Shown: positions 20,762-31,551, numbered from the stretch's first letter. The stretch: DNA of 64,000 nucleotides from Cherax quadricarinatus (GCF_038502225.1 NC_091307.1:28551078-28615077), one strand, 5' to 3'. The notes: generated from the letters alone by a model not told the origin. Program-made: numbers and translations.

Positions 20762-23744
20762 GTGATGTGGGCTGCCTAGGTGATGTGGGCAGCCAGTGTG
20801 AGGCGGGCTGCCCGGGTGATGTGGGCAGCCAGTGTGAGGCGGGCTGCCCGGGTGATGTGGGCAGCCAGTGTGAGGCGGGCTGCCCGGGTGATGTGGGCAG
20901 CCAGTGTGAGGCGGGCTACCCGGGTAATGTGGGCAGTCTGGGTGATGTGGGAAGCCAGAGTGAGATGGGAAGCCTGGGTGATGTGGGGAGCCAGTGTGAG
21001 ATGGGAAGCCTGGGTGATGTGGGGAGCCAGTGTGAGGCGGGCTGCTCGGGAGATGTGGGCTGCCCGGGTGATGTGGGCAGCCAGTGTGAGGCGGGCTGCC
21101 CGGGTGACGTGGGTAGCCAGTGTGAGGCGGGCTGCCCGGGTGATGTGGGCAGCCAGTGTGAGGCGGGCTGCCTGGGTGATGTGGGCAGCCAGTGTGAGGC
21201 GGGCTGCCCGGGTGATGTGGGCAGCCAGTGTGAGGCGGGCTGCCTGGGTGATGTGGGCAGCCAGTGTGAGGCGGGCTGCCCGGGTGATGTGGGCAGCCAG
21301 TGTGAGGCGGGCTGCCTGGGTGATGTGGGAAGCCAGTGTGAGGCGGGCTGCCTGGGTGATGTGGGCAGCCAGTGTGAGGCGGGCTGCCCGGGTGACGTGG
21401 GCAGCCAGTGTGAGGCGGGCTGCCCGGGTGACGTGGGCAGCCAGTGTGAGGCGGGCTGCCCGGGTGATGTGGGCAGCCAGTGTGAGGCGGGCTGCCTGGG
21501 TGATGTGGGCTGCCCGGGTGATGTGGGCAGCCAGTGTGAGGCGGGCTGCCCGGGTGATGTGGGTAGCCAGTGTGAGGCGGGCTGCCCGGGTGACGTGGGC
21601 AGCCAGTGTGAGGCGGGCTGCCTGGGTGATGTGGGCAGCCAGTGTGAGGCGGGCTGCCCGGGTGAGGTGGGCAGCCAGTGTGAGGCGGGCTGCCTGGGTG
21701 ATGTGGGCAGCCAGTGTGAGGCGGGCTGCCCGGGTGACGTGGGCAGCCAGTGTGAGGCGGGCTGCCCGGGTGACGTGGGCAGCCAGTGTGAGGCGGGCTG
21801 CCCGGGTGATGTGGGCAGCCAGTGTGAGGCGGGCTGCCTGGGTGATGTGGGCAGCCAGTGTGAGGCGGGCTGCCCGGGTGATGTGGGCAGCCAGTGTGAG
21901 GCGGGCTGCCTGGGTGATGTGGGCAGCCAGTGTGAGGCGGGCTGCCTGGGTGATGTGGGCAGCCAGTGTGAGGCGGGCTGCCCGGGTGATGTGGGCAGCC
22001 AGTGTGAGGCGGGCTGCCCGGGTGATCTGGGCAGCCAGTGTGAGGCGGGCTGCCTGGGTGATGTGGGCAGCCAGTGTGAGGCGGGCTGCCCGGGTGATGT
22101 GGGCAGCCAGTGTGAGGCGGGCTGCCTGGGTGATGTGGGCAGCCAGTGTGAGGCGGGCTGCCTGGGTGATGTGGGCAGCCAGTGTGAGGTGGGCTGCCTG
22201 GGTGATGTGGGCAGCCAGTGTGAGGCGTGCTGCCCGGGTGATGTGGGCAGCCAGTGTGAGGCGGGCTGCCCGGGTGATGTGGGCAGCCAGTGTGAGGCGG
22301 GCTGCCCGGGTGATGTGGGCAGCCAGTGTGAGGCGGGCTGCCCGGGTGATGTGGGCAGCCAGTGTGAGGCGGGCTGCCCGGGTGATGTGGGCAGCCAGTG
22401 TGAGGCGGGCTGCCTGGGTGATGTGGGCAGCCAGTGTGAGGCGGGCTGCCCGGGTGATGTGGGCAGCCAGTGTGAGGCGGGCTGCCCGGGTGATGTGGGC
22501 AGCCAGTGTGAGGCGGGCTGCCCGGGTGATGTGGGCAGCCAGTGTGAGGCGGGCTGCCTGGGTGATGTGGGCAGCCAGTGTGAGGCGGGCTGCCCGGGTG
22601 ATGTGGGCAGCCAGTGTGAGGCGGGCTGCCTGGGTGAGGTGGGCAGCGAGTGTGAGGCGGGCTGCCTGGGTGATGTGGGCAGCCAGTGTGAGGCGGGCTG
22701 CCTGGGTGATGTGGGCAGCCAGTGTGAGGCGGGCTGCCCGGGTGATGTGGGCAGCCAGTGTGAGGCAGGCTGCCTGGGTGATGTGGGCAGCCCGTGTGAG
22801 GCGGGCTGCCCGGGTGATGTGGGCACCCAGTGTGAGGAGGGCTGCCTGGGTGATGTGGGTAGCCAGTGTGAGGCGGGCTGCCCGGGTGCCGTGGGCAGCC
22901 AGTGTGCGGCTGGCTGCCCGGGTGATGTGGGCAGCCAGTGTGAGGCGGGCTGCCTGGGTGATGTGGGCAGCCAGTGTGAGGCGGGCTGCCTGGGTGATGT
23001 GGGCAGCCAGTGTGAGGCGGGCTGCCCGGGTGACGTGGGCAGCCAGTGTGAGGCGGGCTGCCTGGGTGATGTGGGCAGCCAGTGTGAGGCGGGCTGCCCG
23101 GGTGATGTGGGCAGCCAGTGTGAGGCGGGCTGCCTGGGTGATGTGGGCAGCCAGTGTGAGGCGGGCTGCCCGGGTGATGTGGGCAGCCAGTGTGAGGCGG
23201 GCTGCCCGGGTGATGTGGGCAGCCAGTGTGAGGCGGGCTGCCCGGGTGATGTGGGCAGCCAGTGTGAGGCGGGCTGCCTGGGTGATGTGGGCAGCCAGTG
23301 TGAGGCGGGCTGCCCGGGTGATGTGGGCAGCCAGTGTGAGGCGGGCTGCCTGGGTGATGTGGGCAGCCAGTGTGAGGCGGGCTGCCTGGGTGATGTGGGC
23401 AGCCAGTGTGAGGCGGGCTGCCCGGGTGATGTGGGCAGCCAGTGTGAGGCGGGCTGCCTGGGTGATGTGGGCAGCCAGTGTGAGGCGGGCTGCCCGGGTG
23501 ATGTGGGCAGCCAGTGTGAGGCGGGCTGCCTGGGTGATGTGGGCAGCCAGTGTGAGGCGGGCTGCCCGGGTGATGTGGGCAGCCAGTGTGAGGCGGGCTG
23601 CCTGGGTGATGTGGGCAGCCAGTGTGAGGCGGGCTGCTCGGGTGATGTGGGCTGCCCGGGTGATGTGGGCAGCCAGTGTGAGGCGGGCTGCCCGGGTGAC
23701 GTGGGCAGCCAGTGTGAGGCGGGCTGCCCGGGTGATGTGGGTAG
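20762..23744. repeat. 36-bp dimeric minisatellite, homogeneous
   Basis: About 82 units of 36 bp, each made of CAGCCAGTGTGAGGCGGG and CTGCCCGGGTGATGTGGG, two diverged 18-mers. The main variation is CCCGGG versus CCTGGG, a C-to-T change at CpG. Unit length is a multiple of three and stop-free in several frames, so long ORFs appear on both strands (1002 and 991 codons plus, 1147 and 636 codons minus). Four overlapping open frames with equal repeat perfection argue against any one being a protein. Each unit has three GGG runs on the plus strand. Confidence 0.96.
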
Positions 23745-24109
23745 TCTTGATTTAAGTCAGGAAGGTCAGTTTTGACTGTGGTGATCATGGACTCCAATGA
23801 AGGTCGAGTTTGTGGTAGTGATTTTGTTTTGCTACTAAGAAGACAATAAGTGCCACAATTTTGAGGGGAAAAGAATACAAATGCAAATGCATTCACTTCA
23901 GAGACCCATATTGAAGACGTGTCGGTCCTGGGACCTTGATCACTTTAAAGTAACTATGAACCCAGAACTGAAACTTCTTCGTTTCCCTCTGAATTTTCAT
24001 TATGGACAAAGGCACCTACCTATCAGGTAACAAAGAGGAGAAAGGCATATATTTTAAATAGTTACTCAACAAAACAAATAATGTTGTTACAGTCTGTTAT
24101 ATGGCTCTG
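23745..24109. other. Unique sequence, no gene recognised
   Basis: Flank of the 36-bp array; AT-rich, nothing recognised. Confidence 0.4.
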
Positions 24110-24234
24110 GGAATTGACTCACGAAATCGTAATGACACGATTGCTAACAAACCATACCACGAGCGGGGTTAGAACCTGTGATCAGAGAGCCTCAAAACTT
24201 TAGACCATAACCTTAGCCACTGGGCCAGGTAGCC
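24110..24234 (-). mobile_element. tRNA-derived SINE
   Basis: On the minus strand it starts GGCTACCTGGCCCAGTGGCT. TGGCCCAGTGG is a good RNA polymerase III A box, and GGTTCTAACCCC about 45 bases on is a good B box (24164-24175). The tRNA-like head is followed by CGTGGTATGGTTTG and by CAATCGTGTCATTACGATTT. The 3' half does not pair with the start to form an acceptor stem, so this is a SINE and not a tRNA gene. Related pieces lie at 19373-19400 and 27700-27755. Confidence 0.8.
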
Positions 24235-24439
24235 ACAATAAGATTCATCTTCTTCCTGTAATTTCTTTCACCCAAAAATGTGTCACTCCTCGGTCCTCCA
24301 AAAATGGTGTTAGAACTTCAGCTGCCCTGCATACCATCTAAAAGGGACCAGGAGGCACAGACCCCACAAGACAAACAATAGTAGCCACGACAACTCAACT
24401 CCAGGTGATTTTTTTAGTGGCAGGAAACGGAAAAAGAAA

Positions 24440-25265
24440 ATGGAAGGAAATAACAAAAATAGTTCACCACCTTGGAAACTTGTTGGACTGGAGGTGCAGC
24501 CAGTGGCCACCCATGGCCCTCCAGAACTACAACTACTGGTGCCAAAAACAAAATCCCCCCAACAAACACAGAATACAACCTCGTTCATATTTGCTAATAT
24601 ACAGGGCCTTAAGCCATCCACCAACAACAAAATACCTTTTATCAGTGGACTTCTAGAGGAGTCTAAGGCAATGTTTGCAGCCTTCACAGAGACTCACACA
24701 AAAGATCACTTTGACAGTGAAATATGGATAAGTGGGTACAACCTTTTTAGATGTGACAGAAAGAGCAGGCAACAAGGGGGATTTGGCCTGTATGTCAAAG
24801 AGTCGCTCATCTGCACGGAGTTGCTGAACACCACAAATGATGTAGTTGAAGTTCTATCAGTAAAGATCGAGAAGCAAAACCTAGACATCGTGGTTGTATA
24901 TAAGCCACCAGATGCAACCTCCCAACAGTTCAAGGAACAGCTACTGAAAATTGATTACTGTGGAAAGCCTTCCAGCTCCATCCCCAAACATCTTACTGCT
25001 TGGTAATTTTAACCTAAGGCATACAAAATGGAAGAATGTAGCAAATAATGTTATAGCTGAAACAATCCCTGGAAGTAGCGCAGATGAAAGGTCACACACA
25101 CATGAGCTACTAAGTCTCTGCGATAAACACAGCTTAAGCCAGCAGATAGTGGAACCAACAAGACTAGAAAACACACTTGACCTTATCTTCACAAATAATG
25201 AGGACCTGGTAAGAGACAACAATATCAAAAACAACTAATTCCGATCACAATCTAATCGAAGTCCA
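24440..25265 (+). pseudogene. APE-type endonuclease domain of LINE copy B, frameshifted
   Basis: The first frame (ATG at 24440) contains ANIQGLKP, then AFTETHT with the expected catalytic Glu, GGFGLYVKESL and DIVVVYKPPD. Near 24955 the frame shifts, and the next frame continues with LLGNFNLRHTKW, the GDFN block with Asn in place of Asp. It ends at a stop at 25236-25238. In a third frame at 25240-25248 lies SDHNLIEV, the classic SDH motif of these endonucleases. All key blocks are present in order but in three frames, so the enzyme is dead in this copy. Known role of the family: nicking target DNA to prime reverse transcription. Confidence 0.85.
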
Positions 25266-25272
25266 GACTTAC

Positions 25273-25720
25273 ATGCATAGGGGTCCTGATCAGCAAAATG
25301 CATGTATCTGTGAAGGTGTCTTCACAAAAAACAACTTCAACAACAAGATCAACTGGGACCAGGTAAATCATGTCTTAAATGAAACATGTTGGGAAGATAT
25401 CTTAGAAAACATGGATCCAAACCAGTGCCTTGAAAGGATCAACTTCCTGGCAGCTGAAGCATGTTCTAGGCATATTTCCCTAAGAAGAAGAGCAGGAGTA
25501 AGCTGGAGAGAGAGAGACGCTCCCTCTACAGAAGGCGACGAAGAATAACTGAGCTCCTCAGGAACGCTAGAATATCTGATACACGGAAGGAGCTGCTGAC
25601 CAGGGAAGTGGAAACTATCGAACTTAAGTTAAAGGACTCTTACAGGAACCAGGAGAGACGGGACGAACTTAAAGCTATTAGTGAAGTTGAAAGAAATTCG
25701 AAATATTTCTTTTCATATGC
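25273..25720 (+). pseudogene. Linker between endonuclease and RT, LINE copy B
   Basis: Frame at 25273-25548 reads FTKNNFNNKINWDQVNHVL and WEDILENMDPNQCLERINF, the usual sort of linker in CR1-like elements. A frameshift near 25500 moves to a basic segment ending SYRNQERRDELKAISEVERN, which matches copy A just before its truncation. At about 25720 roughly 30 bases present in copy A (encoding KNKANTSSSIG) are deleted. Confidence 0.75.
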
Positions 25721-27404
25721 CCTTACTCAGACAGGATGGGACTTACACAGATGACAACAAGGAAATGAGTGAAATGCTGAAATCCCAGTACGACTCTTGT
25801 GTTTAGTGAGCCACTACTCAGTCTGAGGATCGACGACCCAAATGATTTCTTCATGAATGAGCCTCAAAACTCCATAAATGTATGCCAGTTTTCCGACATT
25901 ACCCTAACTCCGATAGACTTTGAAAAAGCCATAGACAACATTCCCATGCAGTCAGCCCCGGGCCCAGACTCGTGGAACTCTGTGTTCATTAAGAACTGCA
26001 AGAAACCCCTCTCACGTGCCCTAAGTACACTATGGAGAAGGAGCTTGGACATGGGTGAAATTCCACAGTCACTTAAAACAACGGATATAGCCCCACTCCA
26101 TAAAGGTGGCAGCAAAGCATTAGCTAAGAACTATAGACCAATAGCTCTAACGTCCTACATCATAAAAATCTTTAAGAGTGCTAAGAAGCAGGATTGCAAA
26201 CCACCTGGATTCCAAAAAACTGCACAATCCAGGGCAACATGGGTTCAAGGCAGGTCGCTCCTGCCTCTCACAACTACTGGATCACTATGATATGGCCTTG
26301 GATGCACTGGAAGAAAATCAGAATGCAGATGTAATATACACAGACTTTGCAAAAGCGTTTGACAAGTGCGATCATGACGTAATAGCGCACAAAATACGTG
26401 CTAAAGGAATAACTGGTAAAGTGGGGAGATGGATCTTCAACTTCCTAACCAATCGAACACAAAGAGTAGTGGTCGACAGAGTTAAATCGGAGGTTGCCAT
26501 AGTGAAGAGCTCTGTTCCACAAGGCACAGTACTCACCCCCATCCTGTTCCTCATCCTCATATCAGACATAAACAGAGATATAACCCACAGCACCGTATCA
26601 TCCTTTGCAGATGATACTAGGATCTGCATGAGGCTGTCATCTGCTGAGGACGCGGTTAACCTCCAAGAAGATATGAACAAAGTTTTCCAGTGTTCAACGG
26701 AAAACAATATGATGTTCAATGAGGACAAATTCCAACTACTCCGTTATGGAAAACTGGAGGGGATAATAACTAGAACAGAGTGTACTACAAACTCTTGCCA
26801 TACAATAGAGAGGAAAAATAATGTAAGGGACCTGGGAGTAGTAATGTCTGAGGATCTCATTTTCAAGGATCACAACAGTGCCACGATCGCACGTGCGAAG
26901 AAAATGATAGGATGGATAATGAGAACGTTCAAAACGAGAAATGCCAAGCCAATGATGATTCTTTTCAAATCACTTGTTCTCTCTTGGCTGGAATACATTA
27001 ACGTTCCCGTTCAAAGCAGGTGAAATTGCAGATCTAGAGAGTGTACAGAGAACTTTTACTGCACGTATAAGTTCTGTCAAGCACCTTAACTACTGGGAAC
27101 GCTTGGAAGCACTTGACTTGTACTCGTTGGAACGCAGGAGGGAGAGATATATCATAATCTACACTTGGAAAATCCTGGAAGGCATGGTCTCGAATCTTCA
27201 CACAGAAATCACACCCTACGAAAGTAAAAGACTGGGCAGGCGATGCAAAATACCCCCAATTAAAAGTAGGGGCGCCATTTGTACAATAAAAGAAAACACC
27301 ATAAGTGTCCGGGGCCCAAGACTGTTCAACAGCCTCCCACCAAGCATGAGGGGAAATTACCAATTAACTCCTGGCTGCTTTCAAGATAGAGCTTGACAGA
27401 TACC
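25721..27404 (+). pseudogene. Reverse transcriptase and C-terminus of LINE copy B, multiply frameshifted
   Basis: Reverse transcriptase blocks appear in order: SAPGPDSWNSVFIKNC, NYRPIALTS, then motif A DFAKAFDKCDH, motif B SSVPQGTVLTPILF and catalytic FADDT (26604-26618), then NNMMFNEDKFQLLRYGK and VRDLGVVMSEDL. Lesions seen against sister copies: an extra T near 25795, a 2-base loss near 26175, an 8-base loss near 27000 and a frameshift near 27357. The segment from 26178 to 27023 is open and holds most of the palm domain. Not functional. Confidence 0.88.
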
Positions 27405-27572
27405 CAAAGTCAGTGCCGGATCAGCTGGGCTGTGGTTCGTACGTTTGACTGCGTGCGGCCAGCAGTAACAGCCTGGTTGATCAGGCCCTGATCCACCTGG
27501 AGGCCTGGTCGTGGACCAGGCCGCGGGGGCGTTGATCCCCGGAATAACTTCCAGGTAATCTCCAGGTAGGTA

Positions 27573-27699
27573 GGTATATTTATACACCATACGAAGGTTA
27601 GCATAGGCACCACTGTGGCCACAGATGCAAGTTTTTGCAGACGAATCTCCAGCTAGCGTGGCTGTGACGAACTCTAGCTCAAGTCCCCTCAAAGCCGTT
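27573..27699. other. Spacer
   Basis: Short unique sequence between a LINE tail and a SINE fragment. Confidence 0.4.
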
Positions 27700-27755
27700 A
27701 ACATGACTCACGAAATCGCGGGTTCTAACCCCGCCCGTGGTATGGTTTCTCTGGG
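27700..27755 (+). mobile_element. SINE fragment with B box
   Basis: ACATGACTCACGAAATCGCG, then GGTTCTAACCCCGCCCGTGG and TATGGTTT. The B box GGTTCTAACCCC and the CGTGGTATGGTTT that follows match the minus-strand SINE at 24110-24234, but the A-box half is replaced by GACTCACGAAATCG. Confidence 0.65.
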
Positions 27756-27933
27756 AATTACCTTCCCAAGGACCGATCACATACCAGGCCTCATAGGTTG
27801 GAACGGAAATGTTAAGTTAATTATGTACTGGATGTAAGTAAAAATGTGTTAGATTTATCTCTTATCGTACGTGTTCAAGAGACGGAAAAGAAATATTAGC
27901 AACCCTGCCAGAGTTCACTAAATTTCACAGGTT
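27756..27933. other. Spacer before the 35-bp array
   Basis: Nothing recognised. Confidence 0.4.
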
Positions 27934-29127
27934 CCCATGTTACACTTGTATGACTGAACGCTGGAGCCTCCATGTTACACTTGTATGACTGAACGCTGGA
28001 GCCTCCATGTTACACTTGTATGACTGAACACTGGAGCCTCCATGTTACACTTGTATGACTGAACACTGGAGCCTCCGTGTTACACTTGTATGACTGAACG
28101 CTGGAGCCTCCATGTTACACTTGTATGACTGAACGCTGGAGCCTCCATGTTACACTTGTATGACTGAACACTGGAGCCTCCATGTTACACTTGTATGACT
28201 GAACACTGGAGCCTCCATGTTACACTTGTATAACTGAACACTGGAGCCTCCATGTTACACTTGTATGACTGAACGCTGGAGCCTCCATGTTACACTTGTA
28301 TGACTGAACGCTGGAGCCTCCATGTTACACTTGTATGACTGAACACTGGAGCCTCCATGTTACACTTGTATGACTGAACACTGGAGCCTCCATGTTACAC
28401 TTGTATGACTGAACGCTGGAGCCTCCATGTTACACTTGTATGACTGAACACTGGAGCCTCCATGTTACACTTGTATGACTGAACGCTGGAGCCTCCATGT
28501 TACACTTGTATGACTGAACACTAGAGCCTCCATGTTACACTTGTATGACTGAACACTGGAGCCTCCATGTTACACTTGTATGACTGAACGCTGGAGCCTC
28601 CATGTTACACTTGTATGACTGAACACTGGAGCCTCCGTGTTACACTTGTATGACTGAACACTGGAGCCTCCATGTTACACTTGTATGACTGAACACTGGA
28701 GCCTCCATGTTACACTTGTATGACTGAACACTGGAGCCTCCATGTTACACTTGTATGACTGAATGCTGGAGCCTCCATGTTACACTTGTATGACTGAACG
28801 CTGGAGCCTCCATGTTACACTTGTATGACTGAACACTGGAGCCTCCGTGTTACACTTGTATGACTGAACACTGGAGCCTCCATGTTACACTTGTATGACT
28901 GAACGCTGGAGCCTCCATGTTACACTTGTATGACTGAACACTGGAGCCTCCATGTTACACTTGTATGACTGAACACTGGAGCCTCCATGTTACACTTGTA
29001 TGACTGAACGCTGGAGCCTCCATGTTACACTTGTATGACTGAACGCTGGAGCCTCCATGTTACACTTGTATGACTAAACGCTGGAGCCTCCATGTTACAC
29101 TTGTATGACTAAACGCTGGAGCCTCTA
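27934..29127. repeat. 35-bp minisatellite
   Basis: About 34 copies of GAACACTGGAGCCTCCATGT plus TACACTTGTATGACT. Copies are near-identical; the commonest variant is GAACGCTGG versus GAACACTGG (CpG versus CpA). Rare variants include CCGTGTTAC and, in the last two copies, GACTAAACG. Confidence 0.96.
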
Positions 29128-29154
29128 TGGATGATTGCTAACAGTCATCCTATA

Positions 29155-30430
29155 GGTAGTCGATATTTTGGCAGTCGAAATTGAAAATCAGATTCTAGTT
29201 ATTAAACTTATACATAAACCTTTAAATTAGGTCTCCCAGCAGTTCGAGGACCAGTTATTGAAAATCGAAAACTGTCTTTAAAATCATTCAAACTCGAAAA
29301 ATAAGTTCAAATTCAGACATCTAAAATGGAAGAATGTAGCAAATATTGTAATAAAGAAGTAAGATTGTTAAATACATGGAATCAAAGCAACATAGCGTTA
29401 GACCAGGTCGTTCCTGCCTTCCCCGGGACCATTTCAACATTGTCTTGAAAGTAGAAGACACAGTGGAGATGCATTATACACAGACTTTGCAAAATCTTTC
29501 AACAATTGATATGTAATAGAATACAAAATGTTTGGGAAAGGAATAACAAATAGGATACAAAGAGTAATACATCAAGTAAAGTCGGAGCTGCCACAGTGAA
29601 ACACTGTTCCTGCAGACCGTACGAGAATATGTATTAGAATGGCATCCACTGAGGATACAGCAAATCTTCTGGCTGATTTTAACCAATTCTTCCAGTGGAC
29701 CACATAAAATATAATATTTAGAGGGGAGAAAATTTACACTGTTGTGGAAAAATTGAAGATTTAAATCTGGAGTGTAACATAAACTCAAATTAGTCAGTAA
29801 AAAGGAAGAGGATAATATCAGGAGAGCTTTATTTCAAGGCTCACGACAGTATTGTTATTATAAACTTGAGGAAATTGATAGAATGGATAATTTCACTCTT
29901 CATACTATTCAAGTCACTTGTTCTCTCTAGGTAGGAATATTGCTGTACACTAACAGCCCAGAGTGTAGGCAATAAATATTCATCATAATTTACATCTTGA
30001 AAATTCTGAAATGTTTGGTCTTAAATCTTCATACCAAAATATCTGCTTTGGAGAACATGAGGCTCGAAAGACTTGAATCTTTTCAATCTCCAATCTATTG
30101 TTCCTTAAGCCTGGAAACACTGATTACACTAGGAGATAATACATTAAGTGTAAAGATCCAAGACTTTTCGCATTATTATTACAATAAAAAAGAAGCGCTA
30201 AACCACAAGGGCTATACAGCAAGACTTTTCACAACACTCCTTTCATACATAAAGGGAATTATCACCAAAACCTGGCTGTCTTCAACAGGAAATATGATGG
30301 GTTCCTGAAGTTATTCTTGATCAGCCGGGCAGTAATGCCTATGTTAGACAGCGTACTGCTAACCATCAACCAGGAGATCTGATCTAGGACTCAGCCGCAG
30401 GGCCAAGAACCCCCCAAAAATCATCTTCAG
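29155..30430 (+). mobile_element. LINE family 1, copy C (old, internally deleted)
   Basis: Begins 28 bp after the 35-bp array, inside the endonuclease: VDILAVEIENQILVI parallels VEVLSVKIEKQNLDI of copy B. At about 29366 it jumps from endonuclease to reverse transcriptase (GACCAGGTCGTTCCTGCCTT parallels GRSCL), losing about 1.3 kb. It then runs, with many stops, to a degraded tail at 30310-30430 (GATCAGCCGGGCAGTAATGC, then TCAGCCGCAGGGCCAAG). A small element is nested within it at 30170-30220. Confidence 0.8.
30170..30220. mobile_element. 51-bp nested insertion with 10-bp target-site duplication
   Basis: GCATTATTATTACAATAAAA, then AAGAAGCGCTAAACCACAAG and GGCTATACAGC, interrupts LINE copy C. 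The host sequence AAGACTTTTC is found on both sides, at 30160-30169 and 30221-30230, and occurs once (as AAGACTGTTC) in other LINE copies. I recall a very similar short element as common in decapod genomes. A related copy may lie at 13416-13460. Confidence 0.8.
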
Positions 30431-30439
30431 GTGATCTGT

Positions 30440-30977
30440 TGGTGTTGGGAGTCTCAGTCCTTTCAGCCTGTTCCTTGGCCTTCTGGTGGTAAGTCTAATT
30501 AGTAAGGCTGTTAGCGTAAGCGCCACAGTTCAGCTGGTAGGAGTCACTAGGTAATTCCCTTTATATTTGAAGGGAGGGCATTGAAAAGTTTGGAATTCTC
30601 TACACTAATCAAGTTCTCAGAGTGTACTTGTTGCGGCCTTTTTTTTTTTAGGGAGATATTTTGCAGCGTGTGCCGAGACTTCCTCTTTCGTCTGTAATTT
30701 TAGTATTAGTTTAAAACTAGACCATTCAGTATTTTTTCAGGCTTTTCAGTTATGTTCATGGAATACAATCTGAGAGACTTCAGGCATTTCCAAAAATTTA
30801 CATGTTTATTTTTATATATATGGACAGGGAAAGCATTGTAACAGTCTCCATATTTGAAGTTTCACCTGACTTAAAAGGTACGATTTGTGTACACCAGTAT
30901 TCTAGTCTTGAAAGTACGAGTACCTTAAAAAAGTATATTTTTTTTTGTGGCTTCCCTTGTTCTGAAGGCACGTGATC
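30440..30977 (-). mobile_element. LINE family 1 degenerate fragment, minus strand
   Basis: Minus-strand C-terminal region of family 1. The frame at 30798-30980 reads FKVLVLSRLEYWCTQIVPFK, then SGETSNMETV, paralleling FKSLVLSRLEYCCTLTSPFK. Further parallels run to about 30480. It faces copy C tail to tail and abuts a family 2 fragment at 30979, so this is a composite of three elements. Confidence 0.75.
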
Positions 30978-30978
30978 C

Positions 30979-31317
30979 ATGCTAAGGGGTATGTCCTACG
31001 AGGAGAGGTTAAGGGAAAACGACCTGACGAAACTGGAAGGCAGGAGAGTTAGAGAGGATATGATAACGACATATAAAATACTGAGAGGAATCGACAAGGT
31101 GGCCAGAGACAGGATGTTTCAGAGATGGGACACAGCAATATGGGATCACAATTGGAAGTTGAAGACTCAGATGAGTCACAGGGATGTTAGGAAGTATTTC
31201 TTTAGTCATAGAGTTGTCAGGAAGTGGAACAGTCTGAAAAGTGAGGTGGTGGAGGCAGGATCCATACATAGCTTTAAGAAGAGGTATGATAAAGCTCATG
31301 GAGCCGGGAGGGAGTGA
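30979..31317 (+). pseudogene. LINE family 2 C-terminal coding fragment
   Basis: A 112-codon open frame beginning MLRGMSYEERLRENDLTKLE. It includes REDMITTYKILRGIDKVARD, FFSHRVVRKWNSL and SIHSFKKRYDKA, typical of the extreme C-terminus of CR1/L2-like and jockey-like LINE ORF2. It is 5'-truncated, lacking the reverse transcriptase core, yet has no internal stop, so it is fairly young. The ATG is probably internal to the original ORF. A similar but decayed segment lies at 59300-59670. Confidence 0.8.
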
Positions 31318-31480
31318 CCTAGTTGCTACCAGTGAAGAGGCGGGGCCAGGTTCTATGAATCGACCCCTGCAACCAGAATTAGGTGAGCACACACACACAC
31401 ACACCGGTGAAGAGGCGGGGCCAGGAGCTAAGACTCGACCCCTGCAACCACAAATAGGTGAGTACAAATAGGTGAGTACA
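31318..31480 (+). mobile_element. LINE family 2 3' end with duplicated tail
   Basis: Two copies of a segment with GTGAAGAGGCGGGGCCAGG and CGACCCCTGCAACCA (31332-31388 and 31406-31461), separated by a short CA run. It ends in two copies of AAATAGGTGAGTAC and a further CA run. The short-repeat end is the expected 3' terminus of such LINEs. The doubled tail suggests local duplication or one element inserted in another's tail. Confidence 0.75.
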
Positions 31481-31551
31481 CACACACACACAACTAACTA
31501 ACACACACACACAGCAAGCACAACTCAGAGGTCACGTACTCATGCTATCTG

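Larger units (their letters stand above)
24314..27572 (+). mobile_element. LINE family 1, copy B (longest copy, endonuclease plus RT)
   Basis: Plus-strand non-LTR retrotransposon with, in order, an APE-type endonuclease (about 24590-25265), a linker, reverse transcriptase (about 25800-26700), a C-terminal region and the family 3' tail (GGAATAACTTCCAGGTAATC at 27541-27560). The left boundary is uncertain. The endonuclease frame is open from 24314, after an in-frame TAG, so the 5' end may be truncated or lie further left. It shows which domains the shorter copies lost. CR1/L2-like placement is inference from the short-repeat 3' end and domain layout; no RNase H domain is evident. Confidence 0.9.

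Noticed and set aside
20453..23896. 1147-codon minus-strand and 1002-codon plus-strand ORFs, Cys- and Pro-rich, resembling a structural protein
   Set aside because: They overlap on both strands of a 36-bp array whose unit is stop-free in at least four frames; openness follows from the period being a multiple of three.
24110..24234. Functional tRNA gene on the minus strand
   Set aside because: A and B boxes are present, but the 3' side does not complete an acceptor stem, and related pieces occur elsewhere in the window; a SINE fits better.
24440..25265. Host DNA-repair APE endonuclease gene
   Set aside because: It is directly followed by a reverse transcriptase and the LINE tail, and the motif style is that of LINE ORF2.
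31009..31491. 160-codon minus-strand ORF
   Set aside because: Antisense to the LINE family 2 C-terminal frame and its duplicated tail; a shadow frame.
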